DNA from: Setophaga petechia
Taxonomy: Eukaryota > Chordata > Aves > Passeriformes > Parulidae
Assembly: GCA_024362935.1 (NCBI GenBank)
Contig: JANCRA010000007.1
Location: forward strand, 22,593,003 to 22,657,002
Direction: 5' to 3'
DNA: 64,000 nucleotides
The position numbers were made by a program, and so were the translations under genes. Below, piece after piece: positions 10,870 to 22,208 of the stretch. A model generated the notes under the pieces. It made no database searches. It was not told the DNA's origin and saw only the letters and a program-made list of their open reading frames with translations. Positions within the stretch are counted from its first letter, which is position 1; the number at the start of each line of letters is the position of its first letter.

Positions 10870-11465
10870 TGCAAAGCCAAACGCCGCTCCAGACCTGTCT
10901 CACATCCCCTCCTGGTGTGTCTTCTGACCCCTCTCCCCTTTGGTTTGGTTTGTGTTGAAGAGAGGGGGCAGCGAAGCCCTTTGGGGTGTAGCGATGCCGT
11001 TTTTGCCTGTGGCTGTGGCAGCCCTGCCCAGGCTGCACAGCTCGCTCTCTGCTGGGCTCCTCTGAGATGTCCCTGGGAGCTGCAGCCCAGGTCACCTGCC
11101 CTGGCACTTTGGTGGAGCTGTGCTCCCGACTTCCCTTAACCACAGCATCTCACGCAAAACTCAGCCCTGCTCAGAGGGAAGGTGAATGTGCTGCCCTGCC
11201 CCTGGCGGGGCCAAGCTGAGCTCGCAGTCACCGAGGAGGGGGTGGCAGCGGGGTGCTGGGGGCTTTGTCTGGCTTTTGGCTGAAGCACACTGTAAGTCTT
11301 GGCCGTTGTCTCGTAGCACGCACACGTGATGCTGACTGCCCCCGTACTGGTGGTGATGGTGGTGGTGGTGGGCGAGGGGAGGATGGCACTTGAGGAGGGA
11401 GCCTGTAGGTTTGTTCTTGTTCCTGCTCTTGACACCTCCAATAAAAACAGTTCTGCTCTATCCTC
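10870..11465 (+). other. SLC25A28: SLC25A28 3' UTR with poly(A) signal
   Basis: About 590 bases run from the stop codon to AATAAA at 11440-11445, where an A-rich string follows the hexamer. A GGTGGT-rich repeat-like patch lies at about 11346-11375 inside the UTR. Cleavage is expected near 11460. Confidence 0.8.
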
Positions 11466-14400
11466 ATGTCCCATTCTTACCTCCAGCATGGCCCAGCTGC
11501 CAGCACTGTGCCTTTCTGACTGTGCCTGGTGCTGAGCTCTTTTGATGTATGCCAGAGCAGGGGAGGGGAGACCAGTCTGGGGGTGGTGGTGGGAGAAGGG
11601 GGCCTGTCTGGCCCAGTCACCCTGGCGGCTGCAGGGATGAGGGTGCCCCCAATCCCCTCTGGCTCATGGTCCATCACCTGCTGCTGGTGTGAGTTGTGAC
11701 CCTGGAGAAGAAGCCGTGGTTTATGTTCCTTGGCAAAGTAGTCCCACACCCTCAGTCTGACTGGGGGTCCTCAGGATGCTTCCAAATTGCTCCAAATGGA
11801 GATGTTGGCAGGACGGGTTGTATGTCAGGAACAGCACAGGAATTTGGAGCTGAGTGAGGCTGGTAGGTGCTCTGTGCACCTCGTATAGGCTATTTGTGGC
11901 TTAGCAGAGCTTTTGCCCCATAAGTTTGAGTAATTAGACTGGTTTAATGCTTGATGAGCGTCTCAAAATTGCTCAGAGTACTAATGTCTTTTCCAATCTA
12001 GTGGTAATTAGTAGAATAATTTTTTTTAGCGTGTTAGTTGTCGTGATACCAGTTTATTTTAGGGTCCCACCCAACTGTGGAGTTGTGAGCTGAGCACTAA
12101 ATTATTGCCTCATAGTGCTGACCTGCCCAGAGCAGATCTCTGGGTTTCTTGAACAAGGTGCTCATGGGTGATGCCTGAACTCTCCCAGTGCTTTCAGGTG
12201 TGGCATGTGTCCCACAGAGGCATGCCCAGAATAATTCCCTGGAGGAAATGCATTCACAGCTGTGGTATGTGCTGCCAGTGGGTATCTGGGTCGGATCAGA
12301 GCTGCTTCAGAGGATCTGCTGGCCTGACCTGCCCAGAAGACTGCTGGAGTGGGCTGTGGTGAGGACAGAGGGGATCTCCTGTGGCTGGAAAAGCTGCTGG
12401 GGGAGCAGGGAGGATGTGCTGCCCTCAGTGGCTTTGGCTCCACCACAGCTTGATGACAGGGATGCCTGCACTCCAGGGCTGGGTGCTTGACACCCTGCCC
12501 AAGCCCCTGCCCAGCCCTGCATCCACCTTTCCCTTACACATCTCTCTTGCCCTGGTTCCTCAAGGTGGTGAGGGAGGCTGAATGACCACCTGTGGGACTT
12601 TTGATGGCTGCCTGGCAGGTCTGTGTCCCTGGCACAGAGCAGCCACAGCCACTGCTCTACAGCCTGGGTCCTCCTGGTCGTGTGCTGTGCCCGTCCTCTG
12701 CTCCCTGGCATGGGCTGCAAGCTCCTGGTCCCTGCTTTTTCTGCACAAGCAGAAAGATGAGAACCTCCTCAAAGACACAAAAGTTGCAGGAGGTCAGGAA
12801 ATTGAAGTTTTCCAACTATTTCAGGAGCTAAGACTTTAAGAAATAGTCAGAGTATTGCAAGATTTGGCACCCCTGCAGCTCCTGCACCCAAGAGGGTGAA
12901 GCAGAGATGGCTGGGAGAGACCAGAGCAGGATTGGGTTGGAGGGCAGGGCATTAGACAGGAGTGTGCAGAGGATGGGTGCAATGGGCTTTGCCAGGACGG
13001 GCTGTGCCCAGGAGCTGAAAGCTGTTGGCAGCAGAGCTGCAACTTTGCCTTTAGCCCTCACCACGCACTGGGGCAATGACAAACCCCATGGAGGGAAAGG
13101 CATAAACAGACTGGGGCTGGGGGAAGATCCACATTGCTAAATCCATCAGCTGCTGGAAGGAGCTCTATAAATGTCAGTGGATGAAGGCATGATTGAAAGT
13201 GTCTCTAGGATGTTTTCCAGAAATAACAACCCACAGAAGTGCTGGGGGAGGGAGTGAGACCCCCAGGAACAGGGAGATGATAAGTCAGCACAGCCCAGAG
13301 TGCTGCTATGTGAGCACTTGGCCTAAAGCATTCCCCTGGCAAGGGCACAGCCTTTCAGCTCTCACACAGGGCGCTGTGCCAGCCTGCCCAGCAGCAGCTG
13401 GGTGTTTCACAGGGCAGGCGGCAGCAGCCCTGCAGGGAATGGCACCGCGTGCTCAGGGCTTGGCACTGCAGGGACAGTAGAGCTGCCGTGGGGATTCCCA
13501 GGTATTCCTTGGGCCAGGCCACAGTGGACGGGAAAAATGTCCTGCTGCTGCCATGTCTGAGCTGAATGCCTGACACAAGCTAAGGGCAGTTTGCTGCTGC
13601 TGCCCAGCTCTGCCAGGGTGGGGATGTTCCCTTGCCAGCCAGACTGGTTCCTCTGGCTCCTTTGGCATGGCGAGGTGCCTGGAGGCAATGGAGTTATTGG
13701 CGGGTTCAGCTGCGGCCGCTGCCTTTCCAAGGTCTGATAATGCCTCTCAGTGTAGCCACGCTGCTCTGGGTCTGTCCTATGGCCTCCTAGGTATTTGGCT
13801 GTGCTTCGAGGGAGATCTCTCCTCCTACAGCCTCTTCTGAGTAAAGAGACTATTTTTGGCTTTCCAGCAAGGAAGCAATGCTCAGCCCAGCAGTGTTTTG
13901 GAGACAATCCCTTTTCCTTTCACCTCCCTGCAGGATCCCCAGCCACATCCAGCACACACAGGGGTTTGCTGCCTTGCCCTCCTGTGTCCAGCTGCCCCTT
14001 GAGCCCTGTCCTGGTGTGTTCTGGGTGGGGAGAGGCCCACAGCCCCTGACCAGGCAGACCAAGCACCACTGGCCTGGCCCTGCTCCAGGTGACAGGTCCG
14101 GGCTGTGCTATGGCACAAGCCCAAACTATTTCAGGCAGCCTGAGGCTGCTGTGCCAGGAGAGCTGAGGAGCTCCCAGCTGCCTTCCTGGGGTAACTGGAG
14201 ATGGCTGCAGCCCTGCAGGTTAAGGGCAGAGCTGGGGTGAGGGAAGCGGGGGGCTGAGGGCTTATCAGAGAAAGAAGCAGGGAAGATCTCTCCAGTGTCT
14301 GTCCTGTACCTCCAGCTGGGGTCACTGGGCTCCTGAGCTGCTCCTGCCTTGGTGCCCCCACACAGGCACCGGGGTCCCAGTGCTCAGGGAGGTTTTGTCA

Positions 14401-15880
14401 GCCCAGCTCAGGGGCAGGCAGGGGGGCAGGAGCACTGCCCTGGAAACCACATCCGTGTGCTCTGCCAGCACCCTGGGCTGCCCTGGGCTTTCCTGCCCCA
14501 CAGCCCCTCTGCAGTGGGTGCCTGACAGCCCTGCTCGGTGGGAGGAGGTGGCTGGATCCCATGGGGAGCACAGAGATGGGCTCCCAGCCTCCCTCCAGCC
14601 CCAGCCCACCCTGGCTCTGGGATTCCTCAGGGCTGTGTCAGACCCCAATAAAGCTGTACAAGTTCTCATGACCTCCCGGCCTTGCAGCAGAGCTGAACAC
14701 AAGCGCTGGGGCTCCTGGACACAGAGCAGACATTGCCTCTGGTGGGCTGGGAAAGCCCCTCCTGACCCACATCACTGCCTGGCAGAGGCATCTCCGTGCT
14801 GGGCTGGTCCCAGCCTGCCTGGCTCTGCCCAAGCATGGACAGCAATAGCCTGAAAGGCTATCTCCCTTTCTGGGCAGGGAATATACCCTGAAAGGTAGAG
14901 CTGAGGCTGGAAACCTTTCTTGTCAACAGAGAACCACTAACAGAACCAATCCCCTAGGCTGGGCTGGGACAGCTCTGGGCACGTTTGCTCTGATGAGGTG
15001 AACACCCATACTTAGTGCAGGCTTCTGTGTCAAATTCCCCCAGCAAGGGATGGCAAAGTGGCACCCTGGCTGGAACTGGGGTGTGGGCAGATGGCCTGTT
15101 GCACTGGGGAGGTGACAGGAGTGGGGAAGGAACTGCTCCTGGGCTGGATGGGAGTGGCACAGGGGTGGCAGCAGGAGTCACTCTTGGAAGCATCCTCACA
15201 TGGGTAAGGTCAGCTCAGCCACGCTGTGACACTAGAACTTGGTCTGGGATCATCCTCAAAAGCAGCTGAAGCAAATGGCTGTTCCAGGGGATTGCTGGAG
15301 GCTTCAGCCCTAATCTCCCTGGCCCAGCATGTCTGCAGATATTGCACTGGCAGCCAGAGTCAGCCCCAGAGAAAGCCTGCAATGCCCCCTGGGGCCGTAC
15401 AGCTTTGGGACTGACATAGGACACTCCTGGCACGGCTAGGTGGGTGCCAGGAGGAATAGAAATCCAAGCACCTTTGGATGTGCGTTAGACCTGAGCAATG
15501 TCACCTGGAGCATTGCCAAGGGCTATAAAAAAGGTGGGGAACTGGGCCAAAACTGGGCTGTGCCTCAGTGTGGGACACAGCTCCCTCTGGTGAGGATGCA
15601 GCTGCGACAGGCACCGGGCGCTGGACACTACAGCCATCCTACATCCTTGGGCAGGAACCTGCAGGGAGGGGCCGCCAAGCAGTGTCAGGGCATCAGGAAT
15701 TTTATGGGGGCTCCTGAAATTAGGTGAATTGCATCATTTTGGGGCAAAAAAAAAAAAAATCAGAGCTGAAAATATGCTGGGTCTCACAGAGACTGAGTGC
15801 TCCTGCTCACCTAAAGAACACAGCAAACACTGTTCACCAGCAAGGGAGCTGCACGGTGGCTAGAGAAGGGAAGGGACACT
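11466..15880. other. Non-coding region downstream of SLC25A28
   Basis: No exon of a known gene is recognisable on either strand. Isolated transcript-like signals are an AATAAA at 14646-14651 (+), a TATAAATG at about 13168, and a TATAAAAAA at 15524-15532 (+) followed by GC-rich sequence. A 13-A run lies at about 15747. None is joined to a convincing open frame, so I call the region intergenic. Confidence 0.6.
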
Positions 15881-16420
15881 GGCCTTGTCCCCAGCTCCCC
15901 TCGCAGCGGGCACGGGTGGGTGCCTTTGCAGCGTGCACAGCCTCGGTGATGCTGCCCGGTGCAGCGGGCTCGGGATCCCGCAGGTCCCGCAGAGCTGTGC
16001 CGTGGGCACACACCGCCTGCCCGGAGCCCACGAACCCGGCCCGATGTCCGCTCTGTCCCGCTGCCCCTCCCAGCGGGGACAGCACACCCCGCCCCTTGTA
16101 GGGGAACTCGGGCACCCCAAAGCGAGCCCAGCGCCGCTGCGGGAGCTCCTCGGGACGGTAGGGACAGGACGGGGTCTGTCTGTCACTGCCGGTCCCCGGG
16201 CGCTGGCCGATAGATGGCGGTGGCGTATCTCGCTTGGGGACAGGCCCCCGGAGCAAGTGTCACTGTCCCTGCTGGCAGCCCGGGGGACCGGAGCATCCCG
16301 GGCATTACCCGGGACCCCGCAGGCCCCGGCACCGCCCGCCTGCAGCAGCGCCGGGAGCGGAGAAGGCTCGAACCGGGGAAGGGTCTGTGGGTTTTATTTA
16401 TTGCCTAGGCGGGAGACAGT
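15881..16420. other. GC-rich CpG-dense patch, possible island
   Basis: Composition changes abruptly to CpG-rich sequence with GC boxes (for example CCCCGCCCC near 16090) and returns to normal near 16,430. On its right side, TTTTATTTATT at about 16394 reads as an AATAAA-type hexamer on the minus strand. This could be an orphan CpG island or an end of an unknown non-coding transcript. No coding exon is recognised. Confidence 0.4.
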
Positions 16421-19240
16421 GGGATGATGGCACCGGGAAGGGCTCTGGCAGGACACAGGGGCAGCTTTGACCTTCAGCAGCACTCTGTTCTGGAGGGGAC
16501 AAAGATTCAGTCTCCTCCTGTGGACAGGTCAGCTGGATCCTTGGTTGAATCAGAGCGAATCCTTCGTGGGTCACCTGGATCCCTGTTTGCAGCACTGTGC
16601 CTGATCTCACCACTGCAGGAGAAGGAATCAGCTGTAACACGCAGGTGCCGTCACCCTGCTCAGCCAGGTGTAGTCATCTTGTGATGCGGTGACTCATGCA
16701 CGCAGGGGAGGCGGGTCCTGCCCCTCGAGCTGCAGCCATGTGGTGGGAGAAAGCCCCCCTCAGGCTCCACAGCACAACTAACAATGTTTTAATTACCTGA
16801 TCCATGGCTGGCAACAGTTTTCTTGGCACTGGAGAGTTCTTATTTGACAATCCCATATTGCTGTTGCCACAAGGAGCTTCCAGCATCTCAAGCACCTGAG
16901 GGCTCCGCACAGCCCCAGTGGCCAAGTAGCCACGACAGCTCCCAGCTCGGGCTGGGGTGGCTGCCATGGGAAGCTCAGCAGAGCAGGAGCTGACATTCAA
17001 TAGAGGAGCAAGAACTGGGCACCACACTAGCAAACAGCTGGGTCCCCAGGCTCCCAACCTAGGCAGCAGGAGGTAGCTCTGACCAGGCTGGAGTAGATGG
17101 GAGCAGGACACAGTGATGCCTGCCCAGATCCACAAGCAGCCTGAGCAGCCTCACTGAGAGCAGGCATCTCCCTCTGCACCCGGGTGAGCTCCTTGCTGAT
17201 GGCTGCAGGTGGGTGGTGGAGACAGAAAGGTGAAGGATGAGAGGGGGAGGGATGACCTCAGGAGTAGGGAGGGAGAGAGGAAGGGAAAAAAGATGTCAGG
17301 AAGGAGAGGAAACCAGAGCATGTCTGTGGTGCTGCAGAAGGAACAGCACTGCTTCTGTGTGATCCTGAGCATGATGGAAAGGCCACAGTAAACCTGCAAT
17401 AACTGGGCTTTGGATGGAGCCTCTCTAGGAGCCACTGCACAAGACAAGTTTTGCTGATGAGCTCCTCCTTGAACAGGAAACTTGAGTAAAAAACACAGCC
17501 GGAACCTGCACACAGAGTGGGTTTGAGGCCTGGGGGATAAAACCTAGCTGCCCCAAAAGTCCCTCCTCCTTTCCTTTAAATCGGTGCACTTAGGGAACCT
17601 CATTCCCGTTTGAAATCAATCAGCACCTTCACAGCTTGATTCCCAAATAGCAGTAAATCCCTCAATCGGCCAGGAAGAAACACATGCCCTCTGCCCCTTG
17701 TCCATGGCCATCCTCATCCTTCCCTCCCTGGTGTCCCTCAGGCCATGGCACCACCAAGGTGCAGCAGGACCATGCCGAAGGAATTCCCACCAGAGATTTC
17801 CCCATGCCTCTCAGCCTGCTGGAGGCACCCTGCTCCAGCCCGGGCTGTGGGGGACAGGGCGCATCAGGGGCGGGTGCTGCCTCCAGCACAGCCACGCAGC
17901 AACTTCCCTCCATTGTGTCTCCCCTCCCTGGGCAGCCGCTCCAATCTGCAATCTCCCACCATCTCCCTCCCACTGGCCTCTGCCGGCTGTTCCTCCTCTT
18001 TGGAGTGTTCCACTTCCGCCACCCTGCTCTGGGCCCTCCATTACCGCCGTCTCTTTGTGCTGCTCTGTCCTCCCCATCAGCTCAGGAGCTTTGGGCGAGG
18101 CTCTGCAGAAGGGTCCCTCCCACTAACCCCTTGCCCTTCCTCCAGTCTGGGCTGGTGGGACAGCTGGGATCTGTCCCAGGAATGGGGCTTGCTATGGTGG
18201 ACATCTAGAACCTTCCAGCGCCATGAGACATCAGCCTGCGGTCAGGCCTCGGAATCCCCCGACTGGGAGCTGTTCCAGCTCCATGGAGGGACAGAGGGGT
18301 CAGGGCTGTGACCAGGCACAAGCAGAGAGTGCTCTGCTGTGGCTGGGTACTGAGAGTGCTGGATCATGCTGGTACTGCCTCACCTCTTGCAACACAGCTG
18401 TGAGGTCCTTGCGTGTCCTTTTGCTTTACAGTCTGTGCTCTAGAGACTGTGACTACAGACCTGGGCAGAATGTCCCATGCTGGGGCTCTGGTCTCAGCCA
18501 GAGCCTCTGGGTGCTGCTGAGATGCCGTGGATTTCTCATCAACTGCCATGTACTTTGAAAGGATGTGTTAAGCTGGGAACTCCTCTCACACAACCTGATT
18601 TTGGAGGAGCTTCTATTGTGGTTACGGTTCCTCTGGCTTGCATGCTGAAGTATGAACTCACACGAGTCCCCTATTTTTGCAGACAAAAGTCTGGCAGAAC
18701 ATGGAGGAAAATGCAACTCCTTCCTATGGCAGAGACAAATCTCTCCAGCCTGACTGCTGCTGTGAAGAAAGTGCATTACCTTTGTTCTTGGCTATCCTGT
18801 TTCTACCCACGAGACCACAGGGCCTTAACCACTCATCTCTGAAAGCCAAGAGCAGGGCCTGGGCTTCCTCTCCTGCGACACCTTACAGCCATCCAGCAAA
18901 CAATCAGCTGGGCGTGCCGCATCCTCTCCCAGCACCGGCCCCGTGAAGCCTGCTGGCCTCGGGCTGCTCGCGGGACAGCGGGTGCCATGCCGTGCCGAGC
19001 AAGGCTGGCAGCCGGGGCCTGCGGGTTCCCACTCTGTCCCCGCGATGGAAAGAATTTCTCCGGTTCCTTTCGAACAGCAAACCCCGAAAGTGCACGTTCA
19101 GCTTGAACGGTGGGAATGTGCAGCTTAAACCCGGGGTTAGTAACGTCAGCGGTGTTACCTGCTGCTTCTGCGAGGGCAGAGCCTGGTCCTCTGCTCGGGA
19201 CACAGGGACTGTCACGCAACACACATGGGGAGTTCATGGG
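16421..19240. other. Non-coding region between SLC25A28 and NKX2-3
   Basis: The sequence has ordinary composition with a GA-rich patch at about 17210-17300. The open frames here overlap each other on both strands, lack splice-site support and resemble no family I know. Nothing functional can be supported. Confidence 0.55.
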
Positions 19241-20154
19241 GAGGACACGGTGGGCAGCGCTGGGTCAGGGGGGTGGCATAGCCAGCCCTTGGTCTGCGCC
19301 GTCGCGCCGGCTCCAAGAAGGCTCCGCTGGAAACAACATCGGAGAGCCAGGTCGCGGCCGGGCAGATGCGCGGGATGGCACCGGAGAGCTCCCGGCGCTT
19401 TTGGTCCCACTGCCGCCCGCGGTGTCCCGGACGGCCGCTGCTGCCGCGCTGCTCTGCGGGTGTCCGGCCCTCCCCGGCGCGGCTCCGGCCCCGGCGGCGG
19501 GGCTCGGCAGGACCCGCACGGCAGCGGCAGCGCGGCCGCCACCGCCCCGAGAGCGCCTCGGTGGCGACGGCGGGACCGGGCGGCCCGGGACGGGGCAGGC
19601 GGCAGGCGACCCCGCGGCCGGTCCCGTGGGGCTCGGGGGCCTCGGCCGCCCCCTCCCCCTGCGATCGAGCGAAATGGCTGAACATGTAGCAATAATGACC
19701 CGGCATTCAGGCTGCCCGGCCCGGCCGGCCCTAATCAGCGGCCCGCGGACCCCCCTCCTCTTCCCCTGCGCTCCCAGAATGGGGAACAAAACCCAGCACG
19801 TTTCTGCAGCCCCCGCGCATAAAGCGCCGGGCCTGGGCCTCAGTGGGGGGCAAAGCGGCCCGTCAATCTCGGCGCCGGGGCCCCTTTGTCCCTCGCCTCC
19901 CTGCCACACCTTTTGTTCCCGAATCCAATAAGCGCCTATTCCCGCTACCTTCCTCGGCGGCTCCTTTCAGCGCCGGCCCGTCGGCCACAATGGGCCCGGC
20001 TCTGAGCTACGCGGCCCCATTCAGCGCCCTTGGCACGCTCACAAGCCGGCCGGGCCGCCCTGCCCCGCGGGCACGACGCGGCGACCGCCCCGCCGCCGGG
20101 CACGGGCCCCGGCCCCTCCGCCGGGCACCGGCCGCTGGACGAAGGAGGATCGGG
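19241..20154. other. GC-rich block just past the NKX2-3 transcript end
   Basis: This is very GC-rich, CpG-dense sequence that joins the NKX2-3 island on its right. A non-CpG segment with TAATCAGCGG near 19731 and AATAAGCGCC near 19926 interrupts it. It may belong to the developmental CpG domain of NKX2-3. No exon of a known gene was found. Confidence 0.5.
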
Positions 20155-20588
20155 CGGCGAGTATTGCACCTGGTTTATTGACTGACTGGGCGAGCTGGCG
20201 CTGGCAGTGACCGATACAGAGTAGATAGAGGGGCCGCGGCACTAGCGGGCCCTGCCGTCGGCTTTTTACAAGCAAAGCTGCTCCGCTGGCGCGGCGCGAT
20301 CGGCTCCGGCCCGCCCGGCCCGCCCGGCCGTCGCGGCGGCTCCGCGGGGCGGCGGCGCTTCGCTGCGGGTTCGCGCGGCCCCGTCCCGCCGCCGCTCCGC
20401 TCCGTCCGTCGCCGGCCCCGCACCGATGCTCGCGGGAGCGCCGGGGTCCCGCCGCGCCGTCCCGCAGCCGCCGCCGCCTCCGGTCCAGGGCGCGTGGCGC
20501 GCAGCCGGGCTGCGGTGCGGGTGCTAACGGGGCCGCGGAGCCGCCGGGCCGTCCTGTCGGTCCGCTCCCGACCCTCAGTGCGTGCGGG
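20155..20588 (-). other. NKX2-3: NKX2-3 3' UTR with poly(A) signal
   Basis: From the stop codon at 20589 the sequence continues for about 415 bases to AATAAA (plus-strand TTTATT at 20174-20179). It is extremely GC-rich apart from the last 60 bases around the signal. Confidence 0.7.
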
Positions 20589-22208
20589 CTACCAGGCCCG
20601 AATGCCCTGCAGTGCGCCCTGGCCGCAGGAAGGCCCCGCCGCCGGCTGGTGCAGCGGCTGACCGCCGCCGCTGAAACCCCCGAGGCCGCCCACGTTCACG
20701 AAGGGACTGGCGGCCGCCGCCGGGCTGCAGGCGGCTTGCATGGACGCGCCGCCGGTGCCCGCCGGGTAGGTGCAGCCGTAGCCGGGGTTGTAGGAGGCCG
20801 CGTTGCCGTAGCCGTAGGCGGGGAAGCCATTGTAGGAGTAGGGCCCGTTGTACGCCGAGCTGTAGCCCTGCGACCCGCCGAGGCACGGCTTGCCGTCACG
20901 GACCAGCACGGGCACGGCCACCCTGCGCGGCGGCGGCGGGGCCGCGGGGCCGCCCAGCTCCAGCGACTTGTCCTGCCGCTGCCGCTTGCACTTGTAGCGC
21001 CGGTTCTGGAACCAGATCTTCACCTGCGTGGAGGTGAGCTTGAGGCTGCTGGCCAGGTGCTCCCGCTCGGGCGCCGACAGGTAACGCTGCTGCTTGAACC
21101 GACGCTCCAGCTCGAAGACCTGCGCCTGGGAGAAGAGTACGCGCGGCTTCCTCCGGCTCCTCTGCTTCGGCCTCTCCGTCTCCTCCGCCTTCTCCGCTGC
21201 GTCCAGCGGCTTCTTCAGGACGCAGCTCTCTGTACGGGGGAACACAGGTCACGGGTGCGCCCGGCCGACGCCGGGCACTCGCTGCTCCCGGCGGGCCCCA
21301 CCGGCGAACGAGGGCTCCGCGCCCGTCGGGGCACCGCAGTGCGACCGGGGAAGCAGCGCTGGGACCGGCCGTCTCCGGCACCGCCTGTGTTTGCGAGGGT
21401 CCTATTCGGGCGGCGGGGCCCGGCACGTTCCCGCACCTCCGGGCCGGCTGCGGCGTTACCGCTGCGGCACCGCGAGGAGAGCTCCGGGCCGCGCCGCGCA
21501 CAGCGCCGGGCACCTGCTCTGCCGCCGGGCTCCGCCGCAGCGGGTGCGGATTTAGCCTAACCCGACCCGTTCCTCCCCCTCCGCTACCGAAATTGCAGAG
21601 CCTGGGCCTGATCCGGCACCTCCGGACTGGGGCCATGCGGAGGCACTACCCAGGGAGGAGGCGAGCGAGGCGCGGAGGAGGGCGGTGGCAGCCCCGCGAC
21701 GTGCCTGTCCCAGCTCGACATGGCCAAGGGACGTGGGGCAGGCTACAGGGACCTGGGCTTCGCGGGGCGATGCCCGAAGGCTGGGAACGCACCACGGGAA
21801 GCCAGCGCGTGGCCCGTCCCGGCGGGGCGGTGCAGTGCGGGGAGCGCGGCGGAGCCGATACTCACTTGGGTCTCGGACCGCCGGGTCCAGCTCTTCTCCT
21901 GGGCCGGGAGCCTCGCAGGAGCTACGCAGCACGGCGTGAACGTAGCTGTCGGCGGAGATCCGCGCGTCCGCCTGGCTGCCGGGCGCTGCCATGGGGCTCA
22001 GGTAGGAGAGCTTTTCCTCCTCCTCTTCCTCCTCGCCGTCGGAGAAGCGGGCGCCGTCGGCGGCCGCCAGCAGGCAGGCAGCGGGGTGGAAGTGGTGCTC
22101 CAGGTGGTGCGGGAGCTGGGCCCCATAGTGCGGGTCCTGCTGCTGCTCCAGGTTGAGGATGTCTTTGACAGAGAAGGGTGTGGAGGTGACGGGGCTCGGT
22201 AACATCAT
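20589..22208 (-). CDS. NKX2-3: Homeobox protein Nkx-2.3 (complete, 2 exons)
   Basis: This NK2-class homeodomain transcription factor is known for roles in gut mesenchyme, spleen and vascular addressin expression. Exon 1 is 21866-22208 (114 codons plus one base) and exon 2 is 20589-21229; the protein is 327 aa. The tinman repressor motif [10 protein letters not shown] lies at about residues 12-21. The homeodomain spans about 140-199 and includes [15 protein letters not shown] with the Tyr at position 54 that defines NK2 binding to CACTTGA-type or AAGTG sites. The NK2-specific domain [15 protein letters not shown] lies at about 216-230, and the protein ends QGIRAW. The start [10 protein letters not shown] matches the family; two Met codons are adjacent and the first was taken. 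The protein is shorter than human (364) because the long C-terminal poly-Ala run is absent. NKX2-5 and NKX2-6 are rejected on N-terminus, C-terminus and neighbours. Confidence 0.96.

Noticed and set aside
20649..21560. 303-codon open frame on the strand opposite NKX2-3
   Set aside because: It lies over the NKX2-3 exon 2 and intron, is Arg/Ala/Gly-rich and resembles no family. Long antisense frames are expected in such GC-rich coding DNA because stop codons are rare.
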